62,528 nt of DNA from Stutzerimonas stutzeri (GCF_024451105.1 NZ_JANGEY010000015.1:1-62528); one strand, 5' to 3'; counted from the stretch's first letter, positions 17,486 to 28,282 are shown. Numbers and translations are program-made. Notes: generated by a model not told the origin, from the sequence alone.

Positions 17486-19168
17486 TTATTCGGCGGCAAC
17501 GTGACGGCGGCTCTGCACCACCACGAAGCGCCGCGCGACGAAGGCGGCGTCGGTCAGCGCGGCGTTGGCCGCCGGGTTGGCGCCGGTGCCGTGGAAGTCG
17601 CTGAACGCCGCCGACTGGTTGACGAACAGGCCGTTGTCCAGGTTGACCGACAGCGCCACGCCGACATCCTGCGCCAGCTCCTCGGCCTGTGCCAGCACCG
17701 CCTCGTCGGTGGAATACACCGCCAGGGTCAGCGCGCCCTTCTCGCCCAGGGTCTCGCGCACCAGCTGCAGGCTGTGCGCGGTGTCGTCGGTGGCGATGAC
17801 GAAACTGATCGGCCCGAAGCGCTCCTCGGCGTAGGCGGCGCGCTCGCTGGCGTCGACCTTGAGCAGCAGCGGGGTGCGCACGCGCGCCTCGGGGTACTCG
17901 GGATGCACGCGCGCCTCGCTGTCCAGCAGCACCTCGCCGAGGGCATGGCAGGCGCCGATGCGCGCCAGGGTGGCCTCGGACTGGATGCAGCCGAGCACGC
18001 TGCAGGCGCGCTCGTTGTCGGACAGGAACTTGCTCACCGCCGTCGCCAGGGTCTGCGCGACTTCATCGAAGCCCAGCACGCCTTCCGGGGTGCGGATGCC
18101 GCCGCGCGGCACGTAGATGGCCTGCGGGGTGGTGCACATCTGCCCGGAGTACAGGCTGAGGCTGAACGCCAGGTTGCGCGCCACCGCCTTGAGGTCGCTG
18201 ACGCTGTCGATCACCACGCTGTTCAGGCCGGACTTCTCGGTGAACACCTGGGCCTGGCGGGCGTTGTCCTCCAGCCAGTTGCCGAAGGCACTGGAGCCGG
18301 TGAAGTCGATCACCTTGACCCGCGGGTCGAGGGCCAGCTCCTTCGCCACCGGGGCATCGAGGGTATCCGGCACCAGGCTGACCAGCGCCGGGTCGAAGCC
18401 GGCTTCGGCCAGCACCTGCTGGGCGACGCGCACGGTCATCGCCACCGGCAGGATGGCGCCGGGGTGCGCCTTGACCAGCACCGGGTTGCCGGTGGCCAGG
18501 CTGGCGAACAGGCCCGGATAGGTGTTCCAGGTCGGGAAGGTCGAGCAGGCGATCACCAGGGCGATGCCGCGCGGCACGACGTGGAAGCGCTTGTCGACCA
18601 CCAGCGGGTCGAGCTTGCCCTGCGGCTTGGTCCAGCGCGCCGTCTGCGGCACCTCGCGCAGCAGCTTCCAGGCCTGCGCCACCGCCTCCAGGCCGCGGTC
18701 CTGGGAATGCGGGCCGGCGGCCTGGAAGGCCATCGGCAGGCCCTGGCCGGTGGTGTGCACGGCGGCGTGGGCGATGTCGAAGCTCTGCGCGTTGAGGCGC
18801 TGGAGGATCTCCAGGCACACGCCGATCCACGCCCTGGGGCCGGCAGCGCGCCAGCTCGGCAGCTGCGCCTGCAGGTGGGCGAGCAGGGCGTCGAGGTCCG
18901 GCTGGTCGTAGGTGATGCCCAGCGCGAAGCCGTAGGGCGAGCGCTCGCCGCCGATCCGGCCCTTCACCGCCGGGCAGTGCAGCTCGAAATGGCGATCGCG
19001 CAGCGCGGCGAAGTTGGCCGGGCCGGCGGCCGCGGCCTCCTCGCCGTAGGGCCGCTGGCTTTCCGGATAGGGCGTCCAGTGGTCGCGGCTGGCGATGGCC
19101 TCCACGGCGCGCTCGAGCAGCGGCTGGTGGCGGGCGAACAGGTCGAGTGCGGAGACGGATGCGGGCAC
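17486..19168 (-). CDS. paaN: PaaN aldehyde dehydrogenase of phenylacetate degradation
   Basis: This 560-residue aldehyde dehydrogenase-superfamily protein matches the PaaN type that lacks the MaoC hydratase domain found in PaaZ. Features are KAHPGAILPVAMTVRVAQQ, the nucleotide-site strand DFTGSSAFGNWLEDN, general-base region EKSGLNSVVID, and the nucleophile in SGQMCTTPQAIYVP. I chose the GTG at 19166-19168 because GAGGAAG lies 5 bases upstream; the frame stays open to 19213. Proposed roles are ring-opening aldehyde oxidation or a related step, but the exact reaction is not settled. It is divergent from paaF and co-occurs here with a full-length PaaZ, which should already do the ring-opening oxidation. 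Confidence 0.85.
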   Translation of the reverse strand: MPASVSALDLFARHQPLLERAVEAIASRDHWTPYPESQRPYGEEAAAAGPANFAALRDRHFELHCPAVKGRIGGERSPYGFALGITYDQPDLDALLAHLQAQLPSWRAAGPRAWIGVCLEILQRLNAQSFDIAHAAVHTTGQGLPMAFQAAGPHSQDRGLEAVAQAWKLLREVPQTARWTKPQGKLDPLVVDKRFHVVPRGIALVIACSTFPTWNTYPGLFASLATGNPVLVKAHPGAILPVAMTVRVAQQVLAEAGFDPALVSLVPDTLDAPVAKELALDPRVKVIDFTGSSAFGNWLEDNARQAQVFTEKSGLNSVVIDSVSDLKAVARNLAFSLSLYSGQMCTTPQAIYVPRGGIRTPEGVLGFDEVAQTLATAVSKFLSDNERACSVLGCIQSEATLARIGACHALGEVLLDSEARVHPEYPEARVRTPLLLKVDASERAAYAEERFGPISFVIATDDTAHSLQLVRETLGEKGALTLAVYSTDEAVLAQAEELAQDVGVALSVNLDNGLFVNQSAAFSDFHGTGANPAANAALTDAAFVARRFVVVQSRRHVAAE

Positions 19169-19589
19169 GGCGGCTTCCTCGTGGGTGACGGGCCGGCCCG
19201 ACAAACACGACACTTGTCTAATGCTCAGCCACTTTCTTGTATCACATCACCTTAACCGCGCCCGGCGGAGAAATCCATACGTCGGACAAAGCCCTTGCAA
19301 ATCAAGGAAATCTCGGTAAACCCGGCCTGTGCGGCGGCATTGCGGGGCGCCGGCGGCGACTCTCGCCCACCCCGCCCGCTCGTCGGCCAAGGCAGGCAAA
19401 GCGCCAAAACAGACACGGGAAACAAGCCTTGCATTAGTTGATCTGTATCACTTTATGGGTATACTCGGCTGAAACGGCTGCCCCGTGAAAGCCCCGTCCG
19501 CAGCGCAGGAACGGGCCCCGGCAGCGACAACAATTCCAAGAAACGAGCCCGGCGCCATCTGCCGGCGTGCACCGCGAGGATGTGCCTCC
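19169..19589. other. Divergent control region between paaN and paaF
   Basis: This gap of about 420 bases carries no gene. It contains two copies of TGTATCAC (19238-19245 and 19444-19451), one near each divergent start, and a good promoter for paaF. The GC-rich middle (19320-19400) shows nothing I can assign. Confidence 0.6.
19438..19465 (+). promoter_or_regulatory. Promoter for paaF with overlapping candidate PaaX operator
   Basis: TTGATC (19438-19443) and TATACT (19460-19465) are separated by 16 bp, and TGTATCAC fills the start of the spacer. A repressor bound there would block RNA polymerase. The same TGTATCA word appears before paaA (26102-26108) and before paaN (19238-19245). Confidence 0.6.
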
Positions 19590-20363
19590 ATGCCTCAGAC
19601 CCTCAGCGTCCTGCCTCCCGAGCAGGGCGTGCGCCTGATCACCCTGCAGCGCCCCGAGGCGCTGAATGCCCTCAACACCCAGCTGCTCGGCGAACTCGCC
19701 GCCGAACTGGATGCCGCCGAAGCCTGCGCCGACACCCGCGCGGTGGTCATCACCGGCAGCCGCCGCGCCTTCGCCGCCGGCGCCGACATCAAGGAGATGG
19801 CCGAGCGCGACCTGGTCGGCATCCTCGAGGACCCGCGCCTGGCCCACTGGCAGCGCATCACCCGTTTCTCCAAGCCGCTGATCGCCGCGGTCAACGGCTT
19901 CGCCCTCGGCGGCGGCTGCGAGCTGGCCATGCACGCCGACATCCTCATCGCCGGCGAGGACGCCCAGTTCGGCCAGCCGGAAATCAACCTGGCGATCATG
20001 CCCGGCGCCGGCGGCACCCAGCGCCTGCTGCGCGCGGTCGGCAAGTCGCTGGCCATGCAGATGGTCCTCACCGGCGAGCCGATCGGCGCCCGCCGCGCCC
20101 TCGAGGCGGGCCTGGTCAGCGAGATCACCCAGCCCGAGCTGACCGTCGAGCGCGCCGTGGCCATCGCCCGCAAGATCGCCGAGAAGGCGCCGCTGGCCGT
20201 GCGCCTGGCCAAGGAAGCCCTGCTCAAGGCCGAGGACACCGACCTGGCCAGCGGCCTGCGCTTCGAGCGCCACGCCTTCACCCTGCTGGCCGGCACCGAA
20301 GACCGCAACGAGGGCATCCGCGCCTTCCAGGAAAAGCGCAAGCCGGTCTACAAGGGCCGCTGA
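19590..20363 (+). CDS. paaF: PaaF 2,3-dehydroadipyl-CoA hydratase
   Basis: The 257-residue crotonase-fold enzyme hydrates 2,3-dehydroadipyl-CoA to 3-hydroxyadipyl-CoA. It has the CoA-binding and oxyanion motifs SRRAFAAGADIKEM and GGGCELAMHAD, and the catalytic Glu region GQPEINLAIMPGAGG. The ATG at 19590 follows GCGAGGA and gives the standard family length; the longer open frame upstream is promoter DNA. It is first in a plus-strand operon paaFGHIJK. Pseudomonas papers may call it PaaA or PhaA. Confidence 0.9.
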   Translation: MPQTLSVLPPEQGVRLITLQRPEALNALNTQLLGELAAELDAAEACADTRAVVITGSRRAFAAGADIKEMAERDLVGILEDPRLAHWQRITRFSKPLIAAVNGFALGGGCELAMHADILIAGEDAQFGQPEINLAIMPGAGGTQRLLRAVGKSLAMQMVLTGEPIGARRALEAGLVSEITQPELTVERAVAIARKIAEKAPLAVRLAKEALLKAEDTDLASGLRFERHAFTLLAGTEDRNEGIRAFQEKRKPVYKGR

Positions 20364-20431
20364 GCGCGCCTGCCGCCCACCTCTGCACCGGGGGCGCGCC
20401 GCGCGCCCTCCTCTAATAAGAGAGAGCCTTC

Positions 20432-21223
20432 ATGAGCTTCGAACACATCCTCTTCACCATCGAGCAGGGCGTCGCCACCCTGACCCTGAACCGCCCAGCG
20501 CAGCTCAACAGTTTCAACGCGCAGATGCACAAGGAAGTCCGCGAGGCCCTCAAGCAGCTGCGCCAGAGCCCCGAGGCGCGCTGCCTGCTGATCACCGGCA
20601 ACGGCCGCGGCTTCTGCGCCGGCCAGGATCTCAGCGACCGCAACGTGGCGCCGGGCGCCGCCATGCCGGACCTGGGCGAGTCGATCGAGAACAACTACAA
20701 CCCGCTGATCCGCACCCTGCGCGACCTGCCGATGCCGGTGATCTGCGCGGTCAACGGCGTGGCCGCCGGCGCCGGCGCCAACATCGCCCTGGCCTGCGAC
20801 ATCACCCTCGCCGCCCGCTCGGCCAGCTTTATCCAGGCGTTCTGCAAGATCGGCCTGGTGCCGGACTCCGGCGGCACCTGGACCCTGCCGCGCGCGGTCG
20901 GCATGGCCCGCGCCAAGGCCCTCGCCCTGCTGGGCGACAAGCTCAGCGCCGAGCAGGCCGAGCAGTGGGGCATGATCTGGCGCTGCGTCGACGACGAGGC
21001 GCTGCAGGACGAGGCGCTCAAGCTGGCACGCCACCTGGCCGCCCAGCCGACCTACGGCCTGGCGCTGATCAAGCGCGCGCTGAACGCCAGCGCCAGCAAC
21101 AGCTTCGACGCGCAGCTCGACCTGGAGCGCGACCTGCAGCGCCTGGCCGGGCGCAGCGAGGACTATCGCGAGGGCGTCGCCGCCTTCATGGAAAAACGCA
21201 CCCCCGAGTTCAAGGGCCGCTGA
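20432..21223 (+). CDS. paaG: PaaG ring-1,2-epoxyphenylacetyl-CoA isomerase
   Basis: The 263-residue crotonase-family enzyme isomerises the ring epoxide to an oxepin and later shifts the double bond in the beta-oxidation stage. It shows GRGFCAGQDLSDR and VAAGAGANIALACD, with the catalytic Asp in GLVPDSGGTW in place of the hydratase Glu, as expected for an isomerase. The end EDYREGVAAFMEKRTPEFKGR is typical. A GAGAGA ribosome site precedes the ATG, and the stop is one base before the paaH start. Confidence 0.93.
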   Translation: MSFEHILFTIEQGVATLTLNRPAQLNSFNAQMHKEVREALKQLRQSPEARCLLITGNGRGFCAGQDLSDRNVAPGAAMPDLGESIENNYNPLIRTLRDLPMPVICAVNGVAAGAGANIALACDITLAARSASFIQAFCKIGLVPDSGGTWTLPRAVGMARAKALALLGDKLSAEQAEQWGMIWRCVDDEALQDEALKLARHLAAQPTYGLALIKRALNASASNSFDAQLDLERDLQRLAGRSEDYREGVAAFMEKRTPEFKGR

Positions 21224-21224
21224 A

Positions 21225-22742
21225 ATGACCGCACTGAATAAAGACGCCGCCGTCGCGGTGATCGGCGCCGGCGCGATGGGCGCCGGCATCGCCCAGGTGG
21301 CCGCCCAGGCCGGCCATCCTGTGGCCCTGTTCGACACCCGCGAAGGCGCCGCCGCCCAGGCCATCGCCGGCATCGCCAAACAGCTCGGCAAGCGCGTCGA
21401 GGCCGGCAAGCTGGACGCCGCCGAGCGCGACGCCGTGGTCGCCCGCCTGACCCCGGCCGAGCGCCTCGAGGATCTGGCCGGCAGCGCCCTGGTGGTCGAG
21501 GCCATCGTCGAGAACCTGCAGATCAAGCGCGAGCTGTTCGAGAAGCTGGAGACGATCTGCGGCGACGCCTGCATCCTCGCCAGCAACACCTCCTCGCTGT
21601 CGATCACCTCGCTGGCCGCCACCCTCAAGCGTCCCGAGCGGGTCGCCGGCCTGCACTTCTTCAACCCGGCGCCGGTGATGGCGCTGGTCGAGATCGTCGC
21701 CGGCCTGGCCAGCGACAAGGCGGTGCTCGACTGCCTGTACGCCACCGCCAAGGCGTGGGGCAAGAAGCCGGTTCATACGAAATCTACTCCGGGCTTTATC
21801 GTCAACCGCGTGGCGCGGCCGTTCTACGCCGAGAGCCTGCGCCTGCTGCAGGAAGGCGCCAGCGACTGCGCCACCCTCGACGCCCTGCTGCGCGACGCCG
21901 GCGGCTTCCGCATGGGCGCCTTCGAGCTGACCGATCTGATCGGCCACGACGTCAACTATGCGGTGACCTGCTCGGTGTTCGACGCCTACTACGGCGACTT
22001 CCGCTTCCAGCCCTCCTTGATCCAGAAGGAGCTGGTCGACGCCGGCCGCTTCGGCCGCAAGAGCGGCCGCGGTTTCTACGACTACGCCGAAGGCGCCGAG
22101 CGCCCGGTGCCGCAGAGCCTGCCGGCCGCCGCTAAACCGGAGTGCGTGGTGGTGGAAGGCGACCTCGGCCCGGCCAGCGCGCTGGTCGAGCGCATCGCCG
22201 CTGCCGGCATCGAAGTGATCCGCCGCGACGGCGCCGGCCTGATCCGTGTCGGCGAGGCGCTGCTGGCGCTGAGCGACGGCCGCATGGCTGCCGAGCGCGC
22301 CCGCGACGAGGGCCTGCGCAACCTGGCCGTGTTCGACCTGGCCCTCGACTACGCCAAGGCGACCCGTCTGGCGGTGGCCTTCGCCGCCGGCAGCGATGCG
22401 AGCGCCCGCGACGCGGTCGCAGGTCTCCTGCAGGCCGCCGGCCTGGAAGTCAGCGAAGTGACCGACAGCCCGGCGCTGGTGGTGCTGCGCACCGTGGCGA
22501 TGCTCGCCAACGAGGCTGCCGACGCCGTGCTGCAGGGCGTCGGCTCTGCCGCCGACATCGACCTGGCGATGTGCGCCGGGGTCAACTATCCCAAGGGCCC
22601 GCTGGCCTGGGCCGACGCCATCGGCGTCGGCACCGTGCTGAGCGTGCTCGACAACCTGCAACGCAGCTACGGCGAGGACCGCTACCGGCCGTCCCTGCTG
22701 CTGCGCCGCCTGCACTGCGCCGGAGAGCGTTTCCATGGCTGA
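21225..22742 (+). CDS. paaH: PaaH 3-hydroxyadipyl-CoA dehydrogenase
   Basis: The 505-residue NAD-dependent dehydrogenase oxidises 3-hydroxyadipyl-CoA to 3-oxoadipyl-CoA. The N-terminal Rossmann motif GAGAMGAGIAQ (~13) is followed by the signature LHFFNPAPVMALVEIV and two C-terminal 3HCDH domains, the second starting after ~290. The length matches PaaH/PaaC of Pseudomonas rather than the shorter single-domain enzymes. The last 8 bases overlap paaI. Confidence 0.93.
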   Translation: MTALNKDAAVAVIGAGAMGAGIAQVAAQAGHPVALFDTREGAAAQAIAGIAKQLGKRVEAGKLDAAERDAVVARLTPAERLEDLAGSALVVEAIVENLQIKRELFEKLETICGDACILASNTSSLSITSLAATLKRPERVAGLHFFNPAPVMALVEIVAGLASDKAVLDCLYATAKAWGKKPVHTKSTPGFIVNRVARPFYAESLRLLQEGASDCATLDALLRDAGGFRMGAFELTDLIGHDVNYAVTCSVFDAYYGDFRFQPSLIQKELVDAGRFGRKSGRGFYDYAEGAERPVPQSLPAAAKPECVVVEGDLGPASALVERIAAAGIEVIRRDGAGLIRVGEALLALSDGRMAAERARDEGLRNLAVFDLALDYAKATRLAVAFAAGSDASARDAVAGLLQAAGLEVSEVTDSPALVVLRTVAMLANEAADAVLQGVGSAADIDLAMCAGVNYPKGPLAWADAIGVGTVLSVLDNLQRSYGEDRYRPSLLLRRLHCAGERFHG

Positions 22743-23195
22743 GCATCACAACGACAACCAGCTGCCGCCCCAGGAACTGGCCGAGGCCTGCGCCGCCGCC
22801 ATGTACGAGCGCGACCTGGCCGTGCGCCACCTCGGCATCAAGGTGCTGCGCATGGCGCCGGGCGAGGCCGACCTGCAGATGACCGTCAGCGAGATCATGA
22901 TCCAGGGCCACGCCAGCTGCCACGGCGGCTACCTGTTCACCCTCGCCGACTCGGCGTTCGCCTACGCCTGCAACAGCTACGACGACGCCACCGTGGCGCT
23001 CGGCGCCAGCATCGACTTCATCGCCCCCGGCCGCCTCGGCGACGTGCTCACCGCACGCGCCACCCAGGTCAGCCGCAGCGGCCGCACCGGCAACTACGAC
23101 GTGCGCATCGAGAACCAGCACGGCCAGCTGATCGCCGTGTTCCACGGCAAGTCCTACAAGATCCGCGGCACCGTCCGCCAGCAGGAGAACCAGGC

Positions 23196-23199
<4 letters not shown>
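22735..23199 (+). CDS. paaI: PaaI acyl-CoA thioesterase
   Basis: The 154-residue hot-dog fold thioesterase has the family core GHASCHGGYLFTLADSAFAYACNSY and ASIDFIAPGRLGDVLTARA. It releases CoA trapped in phenylacetyl-CoA or hydroxyphenylacetyl-CoA dead ends. The start overlaps paaH by 8 bases and the stop overlaps paaJ in ATGA, showing translational coupling. Confidence 0.93.
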
Positions 23200-24401
<1,202 letters not shown>

Positions 24402-24523
24402 TAGCCGGCGCAGCGCGCCCCGCCCCGTGAGCGCGCTACGCTGATCGACGATTCGACACAACAAGAAGAGCGGGCGGCCTCGCCAGTCGCCCGTGGCTCC
24501 ACACAAGAACAAAGAGAGACGCC

Positions 24524-25849
24524 ATGAACGCCATGCACAATGCCTCTGCGCAAGCCGCCATCATCGACCCGATGGAAACCGCCAGCCTCGACCACCTGCG
24601 CGCCCACCAGCTCGAGCGCCTGCGCTGGACCCTGCAGCACGCCTACGACAACGTGCCGGTGTACCGGCAGAAGTTCGACGCCCTCGGCGTGCACCCCAGC
24701 GACCTGAAGTCGCTGGCCGACCTGGCCAAGTTCCCCTTCACCGGCAAGAGCGACCTGCGCGACAACTACCCGTTCGGCATGTTCGCCGTGCCGATGGAGC
24801 AGGTCTCGCGCATCCACGCCTCCAGCGGCACCACCGGCCAGCCCACCGTGGTCGGCTACACCGCCAACGACATCGACACCTGGGCCAACCTGGTGGCGCG
24901 CTCGATCCGCGCCGCCGGCGGCCGCCCGGGCGATCGCATCCACGTCGCCTACGGCTACGGCCTGTTCACCGGCGGCCTGGGCGCCCACTACGGCGCCGAG
25001 CGCCTGGGCTGCACGGTGATCCCGATGTCCGGCGGGCAGACCGAGAAGCAGGTCCAGCTGATCAAGGACTTCCAGCCGGACATCATCATGGTCACCCCGT
25101 CGTACATGCTCAACATCGCCGACGAGATGGAGCGCCAGGGCATCGACCCGCACAAGCTGCCGCTGCGCCTGGGCATCTTCGGCGCCGAGCCGTGGACCGG
25201 CCAGCTGCGCGGCGAGCTGGAGAGCCGCCTGGGCATCCAGGCCATGGACATCTACGGCCTGTCCGAGGTGATGGGCCCGGGCGTGGCCATGGAGTGCGCC
25301 GACTGCAAGGACGGCCCGACCATCTGGGAAGACCACTTCTACCCGGAGATCATCGACCCGGTGACCGGCGAACCGGTGCCGGACGGCCAGATGGGCGAGC
25401 TGGTGTTCACCTCGCTGTCCAAGGAAGCGCTGCCGATGATCCGCTACCGCACCCGCGACCTGACCCGCCTGCTGCCGGGCACCACTCGCGCCATGCGCCG
25501 CATCGACAAGATCACCGGGCGCAGCGACGACATGCTGATCATCCGCGGGGTCAACGTGTTCCCCACGCAGATCGAGGAGCAGGTGCTGAAAGTCAAACAG
25601 CTTTCCGCGCAGTACGAGCTGCACGTGTATCGCAACGGCAATCTCGACGGCATGGACGTGCTGGTCGAGCTCAAGCCCGAGTTCGAGCACCTGAACGACG
25701 TCGAACGCCAGGCGGTGAGCCGCGAGCTGGCCCACCACATCAAGAGCAGCGTCGGCATCAGCACGCGCATCAACATCTGCCCGTGCTTCAGCCTCAAGCG
25801 CTCGGAAGGCAAGGCCTGCCACGTCTACGACAAGCGCAAGAGCGCCTGA
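24524..25849 (+). CDS. paaK: PaaK phenylacetate-CoA ligase
   Basis: This 441-residue AMP-forming ligase makes phenylacetyl-CoA, the inducer and entry compound of the pathway. It has the P-loop SSGTTGQPTVVGYT (~105), the motif YGLSEVMGPGVAMEC, and the hinge GRSDDMLIIRGVNVFPTQIEEQ. Length and sequence are typical. It follows paaJ after 122 bases and is closed by a strong terminator, so paaF-paaK form one unit separate from paaABCDE. Confidence 0.95.
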   Translation: MNAMHNASAQAAIIDPMETASLDHLRAHQLERLRWTLQHAYDNVPVYRQKFDALGVHPSDLKSLADLAKFPFTGKSDLRDNYPFGMFAVPMEQVSRIHASSGTTGQPTVVGYTANDIDTWANLVARSIRAAGGRPGDRIHVAYGYGLFTGGLGAHYGAERLGCTVIPMSGGQTEKQVQLIKDFQPDIIMVTPSYMLNIADEMERQGIDPHKLPLRLGIFGAEPWTGQLRGELESRLGIQAMDIYGLSEVMGPGVAMECADCKDGPTIWEDHFYPEIIDPVTGEPVPDGQMGELVFTSLSKEALPMIRYRTRDLTRLLPGTTRAMRRIDKITGRSDDMLIIRGVNVFPTQIEEQVLKVKQLSAQYELHVYRNGNLDGMDVLVELKPEFEHLNDVERQAVSRELAHHIKSSVGISTRINICPCFSLKRSEGKACHVYDKRKSA

Positions 25850-25864
25850 CCGGCGCCAGCCAGG

Positions 25865-25890
25865 AGCCCCGCTGCGGCGGGGCTTTTTTA
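25865..25890 (+). terminator. Rho-independent terminator after paaK
   Basis: The 8-bp stem AGCCCCGC/GCGGGGCT (25865-25872 with 25877-25884), four-base loop and TTTTTTA tail fit an intrinsic terminator 15 bases after the paaK stop. Confidence 0.92.
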
Positions 25891-25918
25891 TGCCCGCGAG
25901 AAGCCCGCTGCGCCGATC

Positions 25919-26015
25919 GAGCCCACGCTCTGCGTGGGCTCGCCGCCACGGGCGCTCCAGCGCCCAGGGACGCGGAGCGTCCCGTCCCGGGCTCCCACGC
26001 CGGAGCGTGGGAGCC
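25919..26015. repeat. REP-like cluster of three hairpins
   Basis: Three adjacent palindromes are visible. One has a 10-bp stem at 25919-25941, one a 7-bp stem GGGACGC/GCGTCCC at 25967-25983, and one an 11-bp stem GGCTCCCACGC/GCGTGGGAGCC at 25990-26015. Related sequence (CGTGGGAGCCATC) occurs twice at 39104-39263. Such GC-rich palindromes are common between pseudomonad genes. Confidence 0.8.
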
Positions 26016-26087
26016 ATCAGGATCAGCGGCTCTGAAAACCCCTCCGCTCATCGCCAAAAGACACAAAGCGACACTGAAAATATTTTC

Positions 26088-26114
26088 TTGCTTGTGATTT
26101 GTGTATCATATAAA
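26088..26114 (+). promoter_or_regulatory. Candidate paaA promoter with TGTATCA motif
   Basis: An AT-rich stretch before paaA holds TTGCTT (26088) and TATAAA (26109-26114), with TGTATCA (26102-26108) immediately upstream of the -10. The 15-bp spacing is short, so exact boxes are uncertain. The repeated motif suggests control shared with paaF and paaN. Confidence 0.45.
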
Positions 26115-26170
26115 AATACTCAACGCCCTGCCCTGCCCTGCCTGCAACCCCGGCTGGAGAAAACAAGAAA

Positions 26171-27163
26171 ATGTACGCACAACTCGTCGAAACCGGAGTC
26201 AAGCGCGTCAAGAGCCTCGAGGAGATGTCTCCCGAGGAACGCGCCTTCCAGGAACGCATCGATGCCGAGATCAAGATCGAGCCGAAGAACTGGATGCCGG
26301 AAGCCTATCGCCAGACCCTGATCCGCCAGATCTCCCAGCACGCCCACTCGGAAATCGTCGGCATGCTGCCGGAAGGCAACTGGGTCACCCGCGCGCCGAC
26401 CCTCAAGCGCAAGCTGCAGCTGATGGCCAAGATCCAGGACGAGGCCGGCCACGGCATGTACCTGTACAGCGCCATGGAGACCCTCGGCGCCGACCGCGAC
26501 GCGGAGATCGACAAGCTGCACGCCGGCAAGGCCAAGTACTCGAGCATCTTCAACTACCCGACCCTGAACTGGGCCGACATGGGTGCGGTGGGCTGGCTGG
26601 TCGACGGCGCCGCCATCGTCAACCAGGTGGTGCTGCAGCGCACCAGCTACGGCCCCTACTCGCGCGCGATGATCCGCATCTGCAAGGAAGAAAGCTTCCA
26701 CCAGCGCCAGGGCTACGAAATCCTCCTGACCATGATGCGCCACGGCAACCAGGCGCAGAAGGACATGGTCCAGGACGCCATCAACCGCCTGTGGTGGCCG
26801 GCGCTGATGATGTTCGGCCCGAGCGACGCCGACTCGCCGAACAGCGCCCAGTCGATGGCCTGGAAGATCAAGCGCATGAGCAACGACGACCTGCGCCAGC
26901 GCTTCATCGACCAGACCGTGCCGCAACTCGAATACCTCGGCTGCACCGCTCCCGACCCGGACCTCAAGTGGAACGAGGAGCGCGGCCACTACGACTTCGG
27001 CCAGATCAACTGGCAGGAGTTCTACGACGTGCTCAAGGGCAACGGCCCATGCAACCGCGAACGCATCGCCACCCGCCGCAAGGCGCTGGAGGACGGTGCC
27101 TGGGTCCGCGAAGCCGCCGTCGCCCACGCCGCCAAACGCCAACAAAAACAAAACGCTGCCTGA
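26171..27163 (+). CDS. paaA: PaaA, oxygenase subunit of phenylacetyl-CoA 1,2-epoxidase
   Basis: The 330-residue di-iron catalytic subunit epoxidises the aromatic ring of phenylacetyl-CoA. The iron-ligand motifs are visible: [13 protein letters not shown] (Glu, His) and [13 protein letters not shown] (Glu, His), with [21 protein letters not shown] ahead of them. The length matches E. coli PaaA. It heads paaABCDE with closely spaced genes. Confidence 0.96.
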   Translation: MYAQLVETGVKRVKSLEEMSPEERAFQERIDAEIKIEPKNWMPEAYRQTLIRQISQHAHSEIVGMLPEGNWVTRAPTLKRKLQLMAKIQDEAGHGMYLYSAMETLGADRDAEIDKLHAGKAKYSSIFNYPTLNWADMGAVGWLVDGAAIVNQVVLQRTSYGPYSRAMIRICKEESFHQRQGYEILLTMMRHGNQAQKDMVQDAINRLWWPALMMFGPSDADSPNSAQSMAWKIKRMSNDDLRQRFIDQTVPQLEYLGCTAPDPDLKWNEERGHYDFGQINWQEFYDVLKGNGPCNRERIATRRKALEDGAWVREAAVAHAAKRQQKQNAA

Positions 27164-27190
27164 TCGGCGCCTGAATCGGAGAACCCCGCC

Positions 27191-27472
27191 ATGTCCCAAT
27201 GGACCCTTTTCGAAGTCTTCGTCCGCTCCAAGCACGGCCTGAACCACAAGCACGTCGGCAGCGTGCACGCCGCCGATGCGCAGATGGCCCTGGAGAGCGC
27301 CCGCGACCTGTACACCCGCCGCAACGAAGGCGTGAGCATCTGGGTGGTGCCCTCGGCGCAGATCACCGCCACCGCCGGCGACGAGAAAGAGCCGTTCTTC
27401 GACCCGTCGCAGGACAAGGTCTACCGTCACGCCAGCTTCTACGAGCTGCCCGACGAAGTCGGTCACATGTGA
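27191..27472 (+). CDS. paaB: PaaB, epoxidase complex subunit
   Basis: The 93-residue protein (SQWTLFEVFVRSKHGLNHKHVGS, ALESARDLYTRRNEGVSIWVVP) matches PaaB, the small subunit that bridges PaaAC heterodimers in the multicomponent epoxidase. It starts behind GGAGAAC, 27 bases after paaA. Confidence 0.95.
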   Translation: MSQWTLFEVFVRSKHGLNHKHVGSVHAADAQMALESARDLYTRRNEGVSIWVVPSAQITATAGDEKEPFFDPSQDKVYRHASFYELPDEVGHM

Positions 27473-27483
27473 GGAAGCCGGCC

Positions 27484-28248
27484 ATGACTGACAACAAGAA
27501 CGACCTGATCGAATACCTGCTGCGCCTCGGCGACAACGCCATGATCAACGGCCAGCGCCTGTGCGAGTGGTGCGGCCACGCGCCGGCCCTGGAAGAGGAA
27601 ATGGCGCTGATGAACCTGGCCCTCGACCTGGTCGGCCAGGCGCGCAACTGGTACGAGTACGCCGCCGAGCTGCTGGCCGACGGTCGCGACGCCGACCAGC
27701 TGGCCTTCACCCGCGACGAGCGCGACTTCCGCAACACCCTGCTGGTCGAGCAGCCCAACGGCGACTACGCGGTGACCACCGCCAAGCTGTTCCTGTTCGA
27801 CGCCTGGCACTTCCACACCCTGCAGGCGCTGTCCGCCTCCAAGGACGAGCGCATCGCCGCCATCGCCGCCAAGGGCCTCAAGGAAGTCACCTACCACCTG
27901 CGCCGCTCCGGCGAGTGGGTCGAGCGCCTGGGCGACGGCACCGAGGAAAGCCGCCAGCGCATGCTCGCCGGCATCGACGAGGTATGGCGCTTCACCGGCG
28001 ACCTGCTGGCCGGCGATGCCATCCAGCAGCGCCTGGCCACTGCCGGCATCGCCGCCGACGCCGAGGCCATCGCCAGCGCCTGGCAGGCCACCGTCGAGCA
28101 GGTGTTCGAGCGCGCCAGCCTGCCGGTGCCGCAGCCGGCCAGCTACTTCTACCTGGACGGCAAGCAGGGCCTGCACACCGAGCATCTGGGCATCCTGCTG
28201 GCGGAGATGCAGTTCCTGCAGCGCGCCTACCCCGGTGCGACCTGGTAA
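27484..28248 (+). CDS. paaC: PaaC, structural subunit of phenylacetyl-CoA epoxidase
   Basis: The 254-residue ferritin-like protein partners PaaA (NDLIEYLLRLGDNAMINGQRL, EEMALMNLALDLVGQARNWY, KEVTYHLRRSGEWVERLGDGTEES). The subunit keeps the four-helix fold but is the structural, non-catalytic partner. The ATG at 27484 follows GAGGAAG, 11 bases after paaB; the longer frame upstream only overlaps paaB. Confidence 0.95.
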   Translation: MTDNKNDLIEYLLRLGDNAMINGQRLCEWCGHAPALEEEMALMNLALDLVGQARNWYEYAAELLADGRDADQLAFTRDERDFRNTLLVEQPNGDYAVTTAKLFLFDAWHFHTLQALSASKDERIAAIAAKGLKEVTYHLRRSGEWVERLGDGTEESRQRMLAGIDEVWRFTGDLLAGDAIQQRLATAGIAADAEAIASAWQATVEQVFERASLPVPQPASYFYLDGKQGLHTEHLGILLAEMQFLQRAYPGATW

Positions 28249-28282
28249 GCCCGGTCCGCAACCGATGACCCGCGGAGGAGCC

